A stretch of 64,000 nt of DNA from the NCBI RefSeq assembly GCF_008831285.2, contig NC_045144.1, positions 8,967,886 to 9,031,885 on the forward strand, read 5' to 3'. The notes under the pieces were generated by a model. It saw nothing but the letters and a program-made list of their open reading frames with translations, was not told the origin of the DNA and did no database searches. This stretch comes from Nymphaea colorata (Eukaryota > Streptophyta > Magnoliopsida > Nymphaeales > Nymphaeaceae). Below, in pieces: positions 43,351-56,700 of this stretch. The position numbers were made by a program, and so were the translations under genes. The stretch's first letter is position 1. Each line of letters begins with the position of its first letter.

Positions 43351-45755
43351 CTCCGACAAATCACACAATTAGAAAAATCACAAGACGGAAAATGAACACA
43401 AAGAAAAAAGGAAAATTAGACTTACAGAGATGCAATCGCCTATAAAATGATGCAAAACTACAAGAATTAAGTGTTAAAGAAGACAACCATTCTTGCATTG
43501 TCTGGAAAATGACATAATTAATTTTGATCACCTGTGCAAAATCCTAGGAAATTTTTTGCGAGATTTTGGAGGTTTTTTTTTAAACTCACAATATTAAGAA
43601 TGCATATATAGATCTAATGACAAACTTCATGTACTGGATTTTATGTAATTCATTAGATGCTGAAGCTCAACTAAACTCATATCTTGCAGTCACATCAAGT
43701 GAAAGATGTCCTTGCGATGCCTCATGGGTAGCGGTACCACACCCATGTGACTTAGCTGTTTAGTTTATTTGCTTTTTGGGATGTCACATCTTTGAATTTG
43801 AACTCAAAAAAAAAATAGACCATCTTGGAATTCACAATCCGATTAAAATGTATGAAATTGGATATAAAAAAAAATTATTTAAAAATACATCCTGTCCGAA
43901 TCTGAACCCGATCAAATGTTTATTTAAATCTGAATCTGATTATGCCACTTCTTAATTCTGAGTCTAATCAGTTTCTTGAACAGATATCAATATTTAGGTT
44001 GAACAGAAGTGTCTTACTCAATTCCTACAAAGATTAAACTTAAAAGCAAATCAGTGCCCTGTGTATTATGAGTGGGATATCACGTCAATATAACGACCTT
44101 GCAGATGTTGGTCATCTGCCGAATCTCTGGAGGTCCCACATCTGATCATGTTGGAAGGACGAATTCCATGATAAAGTAATAAGGACCACACGAACTCCAT
44201 GATATATGATATATTAATTAATATTCAGGTAACTTGCCTAATACTGCAGTATCTTTTAATGTTTATTTAGGGAAACCACCTTGGACATAAAATCCCCAAA
44301 GCCACATTCATGGTTCTGACTTGTTTCGGAGATTGAGTGAATTTAAAGTAAGTCCTTTAAATTGAGCCTCAGATCCTTTGAATGTGAACTGTGAACTATA
44401 GATCCTTTGAATGTGAACTATGTTAGCACCCGATTGCATTAGGTTCCTTGAAACACTATCATTTAGATAGGTGTAAAAATTTCCACAGACAATTAAATTA
44501 GTCAAAATGGGCACTCTGTTTTTTCTTATCAACTATCCGCTTCTTCCTGCCCATTGTTCTTGTTTTCTTTTCCTCCCTCCTGAGGGCGGTTTACGCGTTC
44601 ATGCAGCAGCACTTCTTCTTCTTCTTCTTGTACTTCTTTCACATCTCTCTGACGTGAATGGCGGTGGGACATTCAAAATTTCTTTATTAGTTCGGTCTTC
44701 TCAATTTGTGTTCAAAGAACGAAAGTCAGTGAATCTTAACTGACCATGATTCTGGTGTGCGGTCAACTGATGACCTTTACGTTCATATTGACAATCCTTG
44801 CTGCGGCACAATAAAAAAATTTTCATTAAGAGTGCGGAATTATGGTTTTAAGATTTTTACAAGCACAAAAATATTATTTTTTGAAAATTTTTATATAAGG
44901 CAAATAAATTTTTTAAAATTTACATTTTTTTTTTTTTTTTTACTTTTAAGGGACTCTACCCACACCCCTTGGCTCCACCCCTACTGTACTGCTACTACAT
45001 GGAAAAGTCTTGCTAGTTGGTTTAATTTCTTTGGGGAGTCATGTTTTTCTTTGGGTCGAAAAAATGTTGACAGGAAAATACTGCACGTACCCAAAATTTT
45101 ATCCTTTCCGCTTGGAAGCTCTTAATTATATATCTAAGATAACAAATACCGATCAATTTTCCCTTGCAAACAACAAGGAGCAGGGAAGAAGGTGGAGAAG
45201 ATGAAAACATCATTAACCAACGCTTTTTTTATTTTAATTTAAAGATGCTTGTGTGGGGGACAAACCAAGCATCCTCCTGCTGTTTTGTCTATTTGGGAAT
45301 TGCCAATAAATGAATGAAGTGGTTGAGGAAGAACTTTTTAAAAGTATATCATAATTATATCCCAGGGTCCAAGGTTCAATTTCCATCATGTTGTCGCGTT
45401 CAGTCTGCATTGCAAACAATGACATGTACAACATACAAGTTGGAGGTCCACAGCAACAAGCCAAAATGTTGGAGGTATACGAGTATGACTTTGAGGGTTT
45501 TACACTAATGACAGTTTCCTTTTATACATGTGTTTATATGGTGAATAAATGTAAGTCATTCAGTCGTATAACAAGGTTATCCATCAGAAACAAATGCGCG
45601 ATTGAGAGAAAAAAAAAGTGTAAACTAATAGTAAATGATGAAAATACAAATAGCATATTTTTTTTGTTTTTCTTTTAACCATTCATCATATTGAATCAAA
45701 CAACTCTTGTTAGATGGTTGGTAGCTTTAGGAAGCTAGAGTCACCATTCAATTTT

Positions 45756-45844
<89 letters not shown>

Positions 45845-48800
45845 TAGGTAAGGTTAATTTGATATAATATAAGTAAATAGTGATAAATAAATCGTTGTAT
45901 GAAATTCAATCTACCAGAAAATACGGGAGACTCACAAAAAAAAAAAAACTGGGGTTCATCGACGGCTAGAAAACGCCGCTAAAATCTAAATGCACATGGG
46001 TAAAACTTTTACCGACAGCCATCATGGCCATGAAGCCCTTCAAGATGACGAGTAGGAGGAAGGCGTACTTTTCTTTTGGTCAATGCATGATGGGGCCAAC
46101 TTTTTTTTGTTCATCTAGTTCTAATTGGGCGGGGAATATTCAGAAAAGTTGAGTGTTCACACGAGGTGGTTGACGAACATGGCCCGATTTTGTATTCAGA
46201 CACGGTAAACGTGGGAGCTTAGGTCCCATCTTGTCTCATTCTCATATTAAGTGTTCAGTAGGAAGAAACATTGTATTTTTAGACCATATATTCTTCTTAT
46301 AACAATGCCGTGTAACATGTTCATATTTGGGTAAACATTGTGAGGTGTTTATGAAACAAAGATTACACTATATTTCTTGGAAAAAACAACATAATGTTGT
46401 TGTTGAAGCACTTGTTATAGGAGCATGTATTTTAAGATTAGTTCTTTTTACCTAACACCCTCTTTAAGTCCACACTTACTTCAAAACCACGCTTGTGATT
46501 GTAACTAGCTCAAGTTTTTTCAAATGGCATCATTCACGGGGGCAGATTTTCAGCTTTTTGAAAAGTGGAAATCAAAATAACAGTTTTTTTTTCTTTTTTG
46601 TTTTCAAAAAATTATGAAATAGAGTTTTGGGGAGTAACGCCGGACAAGATTTAGATCCAATGCTGCTTTGAGATCTAGATAGGAGACGATGGTACGTTTT
46701 TACCTATGTGTTAAGTGCATCGGTGATGGTCTTTACATCCAGGGGCGGAGGGAAGGGAGGCCATGGCTCTACCCTGGCCAATGAAAAAAAAAATACATTG
46801 AAAAAAATAAATTTTTTAATTGCACAATGTATTTTTTGGATTTGAATTCAATTTGGCCCTACTCAAATCTAGAGGTTGGACTGTCGGCCCGCCCCTGAAG
46901 AAAATCCTTGCTCTACCCCTATCTACATCGATGTGTTGCTGCTGTATGTCGGTGATGATATTTACTGACAACTATCAACGGAAACATCGGTAAAACCTTT
47001 ATGGATGGGTGGCTATGTTTCACCAACATGTTTTGACCATTGTTTTGACCATTGGTAATGCTTAGGTTTCTATAGCGTACACCTTGTCAACTAGATTGTC
47101 ACACGCTCCTCACTGTTTGTGGTTTAGAAAAATAACACTTTGTTCAATCGACCTTTCACCGGCTCACTAGTCCCGTCAACTATAAAATAAAGTTTTGAGT
47201 TCTTCCTGGACTTAGATTATGACAAGTATGACTAGTTTGAATATAAGAGTATAGAAAGTGGGCTATGTTCTTTTATTTTGACATAATTAATAAAACTATT
47301 TTTTCTTGAATATCGTGAATTAATGGTCAATTTATAGAGAATTCACCGTCGAATGACCAATCCATTCTGCAACTTATTTGCTTGAAATGATGTAAAAAAA
47401 TATAATAATTTTGAACAAAAAATATTTTATAGAACAGCGAGGGACGGATCTCAACTTCTTTCAATTGCTTATTCCGCCAACCTAAGCCTGCCGGCTACCA
47501 AGTAATTACCAGCCGATATATATCCATCTTTAACTAAGTTAATTTACAGCTCTCGTTCCTTTCCATCACCAGGCTTAGGTATTTCAGAACCTGTACGTCC
47601 ACATGGACTCTGATTGGTAAATGATCGAGTCACTGGGTCAAAGAGTTACTTGTCGATTTGGTTGGATCAGGACATGAAATTTTTAATGTATTTTTATTGC
47701 ATATTTAATACATTCTTATTGCATATAGATGGACTATGGTCTCTTACTCTCTAAAGGGCTATGTTTTAATGTAATTCCAGTGAGTCTGTGGCAATCCTCG
47801 CCGAATCAAGCCCAGTCAGGAGCGTTCCCCGCCAAGTCAGGTTCTGCCTCACCCAAACCTTGACTTGTGGGCAGATTTGTAGGCGATTCGGCGAGGATGA
47901 TTCACCAAACATACAGATGTTGCTGGCAATGCCAAACGAAAAAGCATTATGCACATAATTACTAACTAAACTGAACGATGCTGTCAGATGTTCGGGCAAA
48001 AAACTGAGTTAAAAGATTTTTTTTGTAACATAGAATATGTACTACACTTGTACTCAGCCAAAAGGTCGAGAGAGGTATATTTTCTAACATATGGAAAACA
48101 TAAAAATTTATCACATAGTTTGTCGAGAGAGAGATAGAGAGATTTATGATCCGAGAAAATATATGATTCTATAAATGAATTTAATTAATAACAGAAGTCT
48201 ATTTTTTGTTTTTACAAATTTTATTTTATTGCCATGTTATTTATGATCCAGAGATAATGTGATTTTATAAATGAATCTAAAGAAAAAAGATCTAAAACAA
48301 TGGGACCGTCAAAAGTACAAGGACCTTACCATGCGACAAGAAATTTGAATCCTGTGTCTCCTGATAAGATAAAGCAGCTTAGCTGACGCGTCATGATTCA
48401 AAGCGCAAAAACGAAAAAATTGCCTACTTATTTAACGGCCGATTTGACAAATCTACTTGCATTTTCAATTAAGTGTGGATCGAAAAGTCAGACTTGTTTT
48501 CCTGAAATCTTTTTCCAATCATTGACGGGAAAAAGATTTGTATAAATTTCCAGATTGAAAAAAAAGAGAGCATGGGCCAACTTGTTTAAGACTTAATTAC
48601 ATGATGATGTCCATACCAAAAGTCAGTCTTGCCTGACAAGTTTCTTTTATATATATATATATATATATTTGAATGGTGACTTTAATTTTTTATAGTCACA
48701 GTTATCTGATTACGGTTATCCTAATGGGTGGTAAAAACATAAAAATGTAATGAATAATTTTTTATTAAATATTAATTTATACATGTTTTTCCCTTGCTTT

Positions 48801-49499
48801 TCAGTTGTGTAACTCATCGTAACAAAGTCATATATAAAAGTTTCTAGCAATTTGGGACATAGCAGGCACCGGCTATTCATGACTATTGATTCGAGATAAA
48901 ACTATCTCCACTTAGCTCACTACATAGTACATGTGGGGGCTGGCATCACTGATTGCGTCCAAACAATTTTCCAATAATACTTGTACATTACATGAAAAGC
49001 TAAGAAAATCATTATCAAAATTCCAATGGAAAAATCATTGATCAATTATTTTGCCCAAGATAAGACGAAGCATATGAATTGAAAATAGGTGATCCAATTT
49101 CCTATGCGTCTACTACAACTAATACTATTAGCTTCTTGAAAACATACGAGAAAAGGGAGGACCATTCGAGTTCTTCATTTTTCACTAAGATAAAGGTAAA
49201 GAAAAAACTAATCTCTGATTTGAATGAGAGCAGAAGCCCCTTTCCTTTTCTCGCCTTACCCAAGGTCGAAAATTTCATCGCTAAGAACTCGCACTACACT
49301 TATGCATCTCTTAAAAGAGAATCGACTTTTTTTTTTTTTAATGATATGAAAAGCTTAAAAAAAAAAGTGGCACCTATGAGGATATAATTTTTCCAACAAA
49401 AAAAAAAAGAAAAAGAAGAAGAAGAAGAAGAAGAAGCCGTTCTAGAATGTGCCTCTTTAATGTCACATTAAATAAGTCTCGAAATTGTTGACCATACAA
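43351..49499. other. Long intergenic region, no gene supported
   Basis: AT-rich. Contains a (TA)n tract at 45759-45836, poly-A/T runs, a (GAA)n tract near 49410-49435 and a short repeat-like stretch at about 43870-43990. Frames such as 44507-44743, 44757-45125 and 49079-49387 show low complexity or no similarity and are not called. Confidence 0.5.
45759..45836. repeat. (TA)n microsatellite, about 39 units
   Basis: Uninterrupted TA, ending in GTGTGTTAGG. Confidence 0.95.
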
Positions 49500-49845
49500 A
49501 CAATTCTGTAACCAAACGAGGGAGCATATTGCGTCCCCAAAGAATCAACTAATCTTTCTGTGTCACATAAAAAGTTAGGAAATCAAACAATAGAATACAC
49601 AAAATTGAAAAATTGAACAAGTAAAATGTACACCAGACCAGCCCCGTGAGGAGGCGACGCAAGTGGTCCAACTCCAAGGACGAGTAAAGCACGCTTTCTT
49701 TGACTAATAATCGCAGCAAAAGTCAGAAAACCCCCACCCTCCCCCTTGACCATCAAACAGGCGAAACTTTTTGGTCAATGCGAAAAAAATTGACAATAAT
49801 CAATGTCGTATGCACAGAATAGGGACAAGTCGTCAATGATTGTCT
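49500..49845 (-). other. Presumed 3' UTR and flank of the LRR receptor kinase
   Basis: Mixed composition directly after the TGA on the minus strand. No feature beyond short purine and pyrimidine runs. Confidence 0.35.
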
Positions 49846-52800
49846 CTATCTGGAAGGCGAGGTTGGTGAACGGGACCCGCCCCTGATCTCCACCAGCGTC
49901 GCCAGCACCTCCTTCATGTCCGGCCGCCGCTGCGGGATCTCCGCCGTACACCACAGCGCCAGCTCCAGCACCCTCGCCATCCGGCCGTAGCCATCCCCCC
50001 ATTCGATGGCAGTGTCCACAGCCTTCCTCAGCCCGGCCGGCCCCGCCTCCAGCCCCTTCACCCATTCCACCAGGCACGCCCCCTCCGTCCGGTCGCCCTC
50101 CACCCCTCCGATCGCCTTCCGCCCCGTCACCAGCTCCATCAGCAGCACCCCGTAGCTATACACATCGCCCTTCGTGGTGGCCCTCCACGTCTGTCCGTAT
50201 TCCGGCGCCACGTACCCCACGGACCCCGCGATGACCGTGCTAACGTGGCTATCCCCGGGCCCCATCACCCGCGCGAGCCCGAAGTCCGTGACCCTTGCCC
50301 TTCCCTCCGCGTCCAGCAGCACGTTGCTCGACTTCACGTCCCGGTGCACCACCGCCGGGTAACACTCGTGGTGGAGGTAGACCAGCGCTCGCGCCACCCC
50401 TTCCGCCATCTCCACCCGCCGGCGCCACCCTCCAAGTCGTCCGACGGATATCGCCTCTTCCAAGCTCCCTCCCGGTATGTATTCGTAGACCAGGAGCTTC
50501 TCCGCGCCGAAGAGGCACCACCCGTAGAGCGCCACCAGGTTAGGGTGGCGCCACCCCATCTCGCCGCCGCTGAGTACCTCCATCTCGGCGCGGAACTCCT
50601 TCTCCGCCTCCGCCCCCTCCCGCAGCAGCTTTTTCACCGCGACCTCCCTGCCGTCCGGGAGCACTCCCCTGTATACCTTCCCGAAGCCGCCGCTCCCGAC
50701 GACCCTCCTTTCTGAGAAATGCTCAGTGGCGAACAGGATGTCCGTGTAGGTGAAGGCTGTCTTGTCCAGGCGAAAGACCTTTACCGGGTCGGAGCTGCTG
50801 GAAGGCTGGGACGAGGAGGAGCAACCCGCGGAGTCGTCGGCCATCTTCTTGCCCACGAGCGCCATCTCGACTACTGGGGCGTCGTCGGAGGGACGGGCGA
50901 CGTGACAGAAAATGAGAACGAGGATCGCGCAGAGAATGATGCCCAGGCTGAGGGCCGGCAGGACCAGCGAGATGATCGTTCTCCTTGGCGGCCTCGGCAA
51001 CCTCCGGCGATCCAACGGCTGCGGCGCGATCGGGAGCTGAGAGGTGTGGTGGCAAGCCGCGGAATCGGGGCGCGAAAGGACGCAAAGAAGAGGGTCACCG
51101 ATGAACGAATCGTTGTCGAAGGTGAGGAGCTGTCCCGCCATCGTCACGGTGCCGGTGAGCAGCTTGTTGAACGAGACGTTGAGCTTGTTCAACTGGTGGA
51201 GGCGAGACAGCGCGGCAGATGGAAACTCCCCGGAGAAGTTGTTGAAGGAGAGGTCCAGAATCTCCAAGCAAGTGAGGTCGCCTAGCTCGTCCGGGATCCG
51301 GCCAGAGATGCTGTTGTACGTGAGGTTTAGTACTTTTAGCGGAATCCTTCCAATCTCCGGTGGAAGGCTGCCGGAGAGGTTGTTGTACCCGAGATTAATT
51401 AGGCTAAGCCTCTTCATGTTCGATAAAGAAGGTGGAATCTGTCCGGATAAGTTATTCCCAGTGAGTTGCAGGTAGCCGGAGACGGCCAGTTCTGTTTTGA
51501 CCTTGTCGCCGTCTCTCACGCAGATGGGAAAGAGCGGTTCGCCTCTGAGGACGCTGTCCCATAATCCCCTACAACTCTTCCTGGTAAGGAGAGTGTACAC
51601 GAAGCTGAACGGCTGGTACATCGCCGGAATCCATCGCTTCATCACGAGGCACTCACCGGAACCGATAGGGTCGACGAGGTTCTGCCTGTTGAAGGCGAAA
51701 GTCTTCTCGGCGTTGGTCCCAATCATGGATAGCTCAACAGGGAGAGCGCCAGAAAGCATGTTGTCGGCGAGGTTCAGCCACAACAGGCTGCTACAGTTGC
51801 CAATCTCTCGAGGGATCTCGCCTGTGAGCATGTTCTGAGCTAGCATCAACCACAATAGCGACGTTAATTTTCCAATCTCGGGCGGGATCGTTCCTGTCAG
51901 GTTGTTGTAGGAGATATCAAGGGCTTGGAGCCCCGTGAGGTTGCCGAACTCCGGGGGGATGCTCCCGGAAAAGGAGTTATTCGAGAGGATGAGGTACTTT
52001 AAGCTCGAGACTTGGGTGAGTTCCACCGGAAGGTCACCGGAAAACTTATTGGAGCTTAGGTCGAGCCGCGTTAGGTTGGGAATTTTCAGAAGGCCGGAGG
52101 AGACGATACCACCCGTGAAAGAGTTTCCATGGAGGGCTAGGGTCTTGATCTGCCGGAATTCTCCAATCGTCTTCGGGACATCCCCGGAGAAGTTGTTCCT
52201 GCTGAGGTCTAGAAACGACAATTTGGAACAATTCACGAGGCTCACAGGGATATCAGGATGAAAGCTGTTGTTCCCTAAGTTGAACACACGGAGCTCTTTC
52301 AGAAGGCCGATCTCAGTCGGTATCTTCCCAGAGAGCTTGTTCCCCCACAAATTCAGCACTGCCAGTCCACGACATCTTGCAATTTCAGCAGGAATGGTGC
52401 CCCCAATCTCATTCTCCGAAAGGTCCAACACTACGAGCTCGCATCCGCCGGCGAATGCCTGCGAGGAGAAGACGCCGTAGATGTGATTGTTCTCCGAGAC
52501 GGAGAATTCCTTAAGCCGTGCGAACCCCTGCCACAGCGGTCCACTGAAAAAATTGGAACTGAGGTCAAGTTTCTGGAGCCGCGTGCACCGATCGAAACAA
52601 CCGTTAATGTCGCCGGTAAACCAGTTACTGGAGAGGTTAACCGCAACGAGGCTGCTGCAGTTGAGCGGGAAGGTCGCATTGATGGTGCCGTTGAGCCGGT
52701 TCACGGTGACGTCGAGCGTCTCGAGGTTCACGAGCCGGGAGACATCAAGCCCCGATTCAAGGATGTTGTACGAGAGGTTGAGGTAGCGGAGCGACGCGCA

Positions 52801-53181
52801 CTGCCCGAGGTCCGCCGGAATCGGTCCGCTGAAGGCGTTGCCGGAGAGATCGAGGGAAGCGAGCGCCGTGAGCGAGGAGAAGTGCGGGTAAAGCATCCCC
52901 TGCGTCTGCGGCATGGAGTTGGAGAGGTCGATCCCGGTGACCCTGCTTCCCGTGCACACGATCCCCGACCAACCGCAAGGCGAAGCGTCGCCCTCGCGCC
53001 ACTGCTCATACTTTCCCCAGTGCGCGGCGTTGTTTTGTTGGAGGAACCGCTTGAGGTCGATCAGTGCGTCCTTGTCCGACTGAAGAGAGCTCCCATCCAC
53101 GACCACCGCGGCGACAAAGACGAGCAGCACGACGCCGACGAGCTGCGGCCAGAACACGATCATTCCCCTAAATCTCTCCAC
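49846..53181 (-). CDS. LRR receptor-like Ser/Thr kinase, At1g74360/NILR1-like
   Basis: Single exon, 1111 residues, plasma-membrane receptor kinase. Signal peptide about 1-30; LRR N-cap 35-76 with the C-GWSGIVC pair; LRRs about 80-485 and 567-680. They are split by a non-LRR island domain about 486-566 with conserved Cys511, Cys537 and Cys554. Transmembrane helix about 735-759 after an Arg-rich stretch; Ser-rich juxtamembrane; kinase about 822-1100. Kinase motifs are complete: GSGGFG 829-834, Lys850, HRD 946-948 (RD class), DFG 966-968, APE 992-994. In Arabidopsis the relative At1g74360 (NILR1) acts in immune recognition of nematode-derived signals; an equivalent role here is inference. Start: first ATG, with an alternative Met7. 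The exon is much richer in GC than its flanks. A candidate TATA lies about 245 bp upstream. Confidence 0.94.
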   Translation of the reverse strand: MERFRGMIVFWPQLVGVVLLVFVAAVVVDGSSLQSDKDALIDLKRFLQQNNAAHWGKYEQWREGDASPCGWSGIVCTGSRVTGIDLSNSMPQTQGMLYPHFSSLTALASLDLSGNAFSGPIPADLGQCASLRYLNLSYNILESGLDVSRLVNLETLDVTVNRLNGTINATFPLNCSSLVAVNLSSNWFTGDINGCFDRCTRLQKLDLSSNFFSGPLWQGFARLKEFSVSENNHIYGVFSSQAFAGGCELVVLDLSENEIGGTIPAEIARCRGLAVLNLWGNKLSGKIPTEIGLLKELRVFNLGNNSFHPDIPVSLVNCSKLSFLDLSRNNFSGDVPKTIGEFRQIKTLALHGNSFTGGIVSSGLLKIPNLTRLDLSSNKFSGDLPVELTQVSSLKYLILSNNSFSGSIPPEFGNLTGLQALDISYNNLTGTIPPEIGKLTSLLWLMLAQNMLTGEIPREIGNCSSLLWLNLADNMLSGALPVELSMIGTNAEKTFAFNRQNLVDPIGSGECLVMKRWIPAMYQPFSFVYTLLTRKSCRGLWDSVLRGEPLFPICVRDGDKVKTELAVSGYLQLTGNNLSGQIPPSLSNMKRLSLINLGYNNLSGSLPPEIGRIPLKVLNLTYNSISGRIPDELGDLTCLEILDLSFNNFSGEFPSAALSRLHQLNKLNVSFNKLLTGTVTMAGQLLTFDNDSFIGDPLLCVLSRPDSAACHHTSQLPIAPQPLDRRRLPRPPRRTIISLVLPALSLGIILCAILVLIFCHVARPSDDAPVVEMALVGKKMADDSAGCSSSSQPSSSSDPVKVFRLDKTAFTYTDILFATEHFSERRVVGSGGFGKVYRGVLPDGREVAVKKLLREGAEAEKEFRAEMEVLSGGEMGWRHPNLVALYGWCLFGAEKLLVYEYIPGGSLEEAISVGRLGGWRRRVEMAEGVARALVYLHHECYPAVVHRDVKSSNVLLDAEGRARVTDFGLARVMGPGDSHVSTVIAGSVGYVAPEYGQTWRATTKGDVYSYGVLLMELVTGRKAIGGVEGDRTEGACLVEWVKGLEAGPAGLRKAVDTAIEWGDGYGRMARVLELALWCTAEIPQRRPDMKEVLATLVEIRGGSRSPTSPSR

Positions 53182-53423
53182 CCTTGCGGATCATCCAAAA
53201 CCGCTACAACTTAAACCACCTCGTTTTTGTGGGTTGCCGGCGCGATCCTCCTTCCCCCTCGCTTTTCTTCTGCCCCTGTGCCAAGCTCACGTGTCTCCCT
53301 GTCTTCCTCCCCAACTCCTTTAGCCTGCCGCCTGTCTTGGCCAACTCCCGCCGAATATGTGCATACATGTGCGGTGAGGGAACCGTCATTTTTGACCTCT
53401 CCAACTTCGTATTTTTAATTTTT

Positions 53424-53431
53424 TTTATATA
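53424..53431 (-). promoter_or_regulatory. Candidate TATA box for the receptor kinase gene
   Basis: Minus strand reads GATGTATATAAAAAAAATT, about 245 bp upstream of the ATG at 53181. Position and sequence suit a plant core promoter with a leader of about 210 bp. No other support. Confidence 0.35.
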
Positions 53432-53714
53432 CATCAGACCTCGTTTTCTTCCTCCCCATTTCCTACTTGCCCTCTTTTGGAGACCGGACTCCACGGTCCC
53501 CTTTCCTTGTTCTCTCTGTTCAACTGTTCCGGTGTTTGACTACGACAAAAAAGAAAGAGACGTTTCAAAAAACTACAAACACGCGTGCGGGTGGGCCAGA
53601 CGGTGGCGTCAGTGGGCCGGGTTCCATATTCGGTACCCGATCCGTTCCCAACCATCTTCCTCCTCGTGTGCGGACAATCTGTTTACCCGACTTTTTGAGG
53701 TGATATTCGATTGA

Positions 53715-56700
53715 AGCCTTCAGAAAAATCAAACGTAAGAAAAATGAATATCCGAGTAAGAAATCAGGACATTTGATTGGATTCAGATTTGGATTCCAAT
53801 ATATTGATCGAATTTGGATATGGTTTCATATCAGATTTATTTTTAAGCAAGTATTATATATCCAATACTCTCTTAAATTTTGTTCAATGGCCAAATTCAA
53901 TCCAAAATTCGGAATTTTGGATTCGATCATATGAGTTTTCTTTGAATTTGAATCTGCATTCGGATTGATTGATGTGACCTGCTATCCGTGTCACTCGAAA
54001 AGTGGTAAAGGATGAGGCTGATCCGTTAGCAAGGGTGCGCCACCAAATCTGAGCTTCTCTTCTCTTTTACGCGTTCACCCGATTGATTGATTCTCTTAGA
54101 AACCTGAAACTTTGCTCTCGCTTCCGGACTCCCGCACCCAACATCCATCGTTGTGCGATTTCTTTTGTCCTCGGTAGCTTCGGGAGGCAGCAAATATCCC
54201 TGCAGAAGAAAGAGCCTGTGGTTGTCGTGTTCGATTGGGATAAGTTAGAAGAGGGGTCATTGTCTGGGGGCCCCTAATTTCGTTTCCCCTCTCCCACGCT
54301 AGCTGCTGAGAAAAGGGAAAGCGGGTCCCTCTCTCTTTTCCTACCTTTTGTTTCTTAATTAATGACGCCGTGGTTTTATCCGTGATGTTGCCGCCCCATT
54401 ACGCCGGACGCTAACCATCTTGTGTTGATTTAATACTCCACAAACATCATATTATAAAGTATGATGCAAGCTTCACTACTACACTTTTCCTTCCTTTCAT
54501 TATATATATATATATATATATATTATATACGAACGACAGACATCTCAACGGTTCCACTAGTATTAATCTGAAGTGAAAGTAGTTGAGATTCCTAATTGTT
54601 TATTGGAAGTCGGGATTTTCAAAAATTACATTTACATTTCCAATGGCATGCCAATACCATCTCATTTGCAAACTGATCATGCAGCTACATGTCATCATTA
54701 AGCGATCTGGCTATAGCTACTTTTCAGGATTTTCCTGCCAAACTCAACCGAGTTTGTGGACTTCTCCATCAGCGAGTTTGAGGGCAGGAAGAAAACATTA
54801 CACCCACACTAAGAAATTAATGGAAAGGAACACGATGATAAGAAGCAAAAGTGGTACTCCCAATAATCGTGTGAAAAATCAAAACTGTGTCTCATGATCA
54901 AGAAGCAATATTGCCGATAATCCTTTGAGCTTACACATAGCGGTGTCAACATTCAAATTTAAATACAAATGAAGAAAAGTCATATCTAAATCTGAATCTA
55001 AAATATGATTTTACAATCCAAATTTGATCCAATTTTCAAATTGTAAGATCATTGGATATAAAATATTAATTTGAAATTAAATAAAATCCGAATTTGAATC
55101 CAAATCCGACTAGATGCCATTCCTTAATTAAATCTGAACTCAGTCTGATTTCTTAATCATATATTATTGTTTCTTCTATATCTGATTTTTTTTTTTTTTT
55201 TTTTTTACATACCTCATCGTCATCTTGATTGTGCTTGATCTTGCACAATATTTTTTTATATGTGAAACTTCCAATAGAGCTTATCCTTTTAACCTTCCAC
55301 GATGCTTAATTAACTAATTAATTTACTCCTTGTTGATCAATGTCCTACATATGCCATTGTGAGTTCAGAAGTTTTATAATTTCACATATAATTGCAATAT
55401 AACTTTTATCAGGTTAAATATGACAAGGAAGCCGTGCAAGTTCACTTCCATCCGGTTCTAGCAGTGCAAGTTGTATATACAATTTTCAATGCATTTAGTT
55501 AATTCTCATCTTTCTTTCATTTATCTTCGTCACTTTATAAACATTTTTGGAAACTTTATTTTTTAAAACCTTTCATTGAGAAAAATCTCATGCGCGAAAC
55601 TTTATGTTGCCGTACCTGTTGCAGACACAATCAAGCTCATCTTATGACTTTGTTTTTCAGAGTGAAATCTATAGCGGTGCATACTATCACTGCTACAAAT
55701 CTATACCGGTGCCATCTCCTTGGGCATGGCCTATGGCGCTAGGTTGCTGCTGGCTTTAATCATTGGCCAGAGCTGATGTGTTCTCTTGCGTGAGACACAT
55801 TTTACCAAATAAGCGACTGCTCTGTTGATACTTTTGGAGAGGTGGTTGTGTGCACCATGCTGAGCCCTGGTATAACCATGGCTCTCTCTTAAAAGGATAC
55901 ATGTTATACACACAGACCTATGCTGCACAAGTGTGTGCATAAAAGCAGCTTCTAGATTTTGAGTGTGCTAGATCCATTTATAATTGAACTAAGCTTTACA
56001 AGTGTGTGCATAAAATCCTACCAATTTATTAGTCAGTCTCACATAATTTCTGCAATACATTTGTTATTGGATAAAGGCTAAACACTCTTTTCCTTGTGAT
56101 ATTCTTATGTTGTCACCAACATTTTTTTTTTGTTACAGTAAAAATATAATAACAACAATAATGCACATTCATGGTAACAATTTGGAAAAACAGCTTCAGG
56201 ATCTGATCCTTTTTGAAAGGCTTCAAGAGTATGGTTCAATTAGTGCACATTCATGAGAGCTATCTCTGGTAAGGGTCATTTAGAAATATAGATAACAACA
56301 TACTTTTTCATCTATCAAACCCAAAATATTGGGGCAAATTAAGCAAACATTGTACTATGATGCTCCATGAATTTACCTCAATTTTTGAAGTAGATATAAA
56401 GAAATTATTGTTTCCATTGCCAAACAACTCTAAATTCACTCTTTTTCTTTTTGGAATATATAAATCTCATGTCCTACCACAGGAGGGACGATTCTTCATC
56501 TTATTCACCATTACTAATGTATATATCAACCATACATTCTACAAAAGAATGGTAGCATATCAAGATCCACCAATAACGTAGAGTTGCTTTACAAAATAGT
56601 CCTTTAAGCAGTGCCCAAACTAGAAATTTTATGATAAGGGACACTATTTCAAAGTTTGTAATAAAGGGCACCCAAATGTGTTTTGGTTTGCTTGGAAAAT

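Noticed and set aside
44507-45213. Possible small secreted protein (Leu-rich start at 44600)
   Set aside because: The hydrophobic run comes from a CTT/TTC triplet stretch. No conserved downstream domain, and the frame ends quickly.
49079-49387. 102-aa plus frame with Lys/Phe/Ser runs
   Set aside because: Low complexity, no recognisable family and no gene-like context.
50245-53214. Plus-strand frames opposite the receptor kinase (up to 243 aa)
   Set aside because: Shadows of the GC-rich coding exon. No recognisable domains.
53184-53714. 176-aa plus frame upstream of the receptor kinase
   Set aside because: Lies in the promoter/leader region, with no similarity and no conserved motif.
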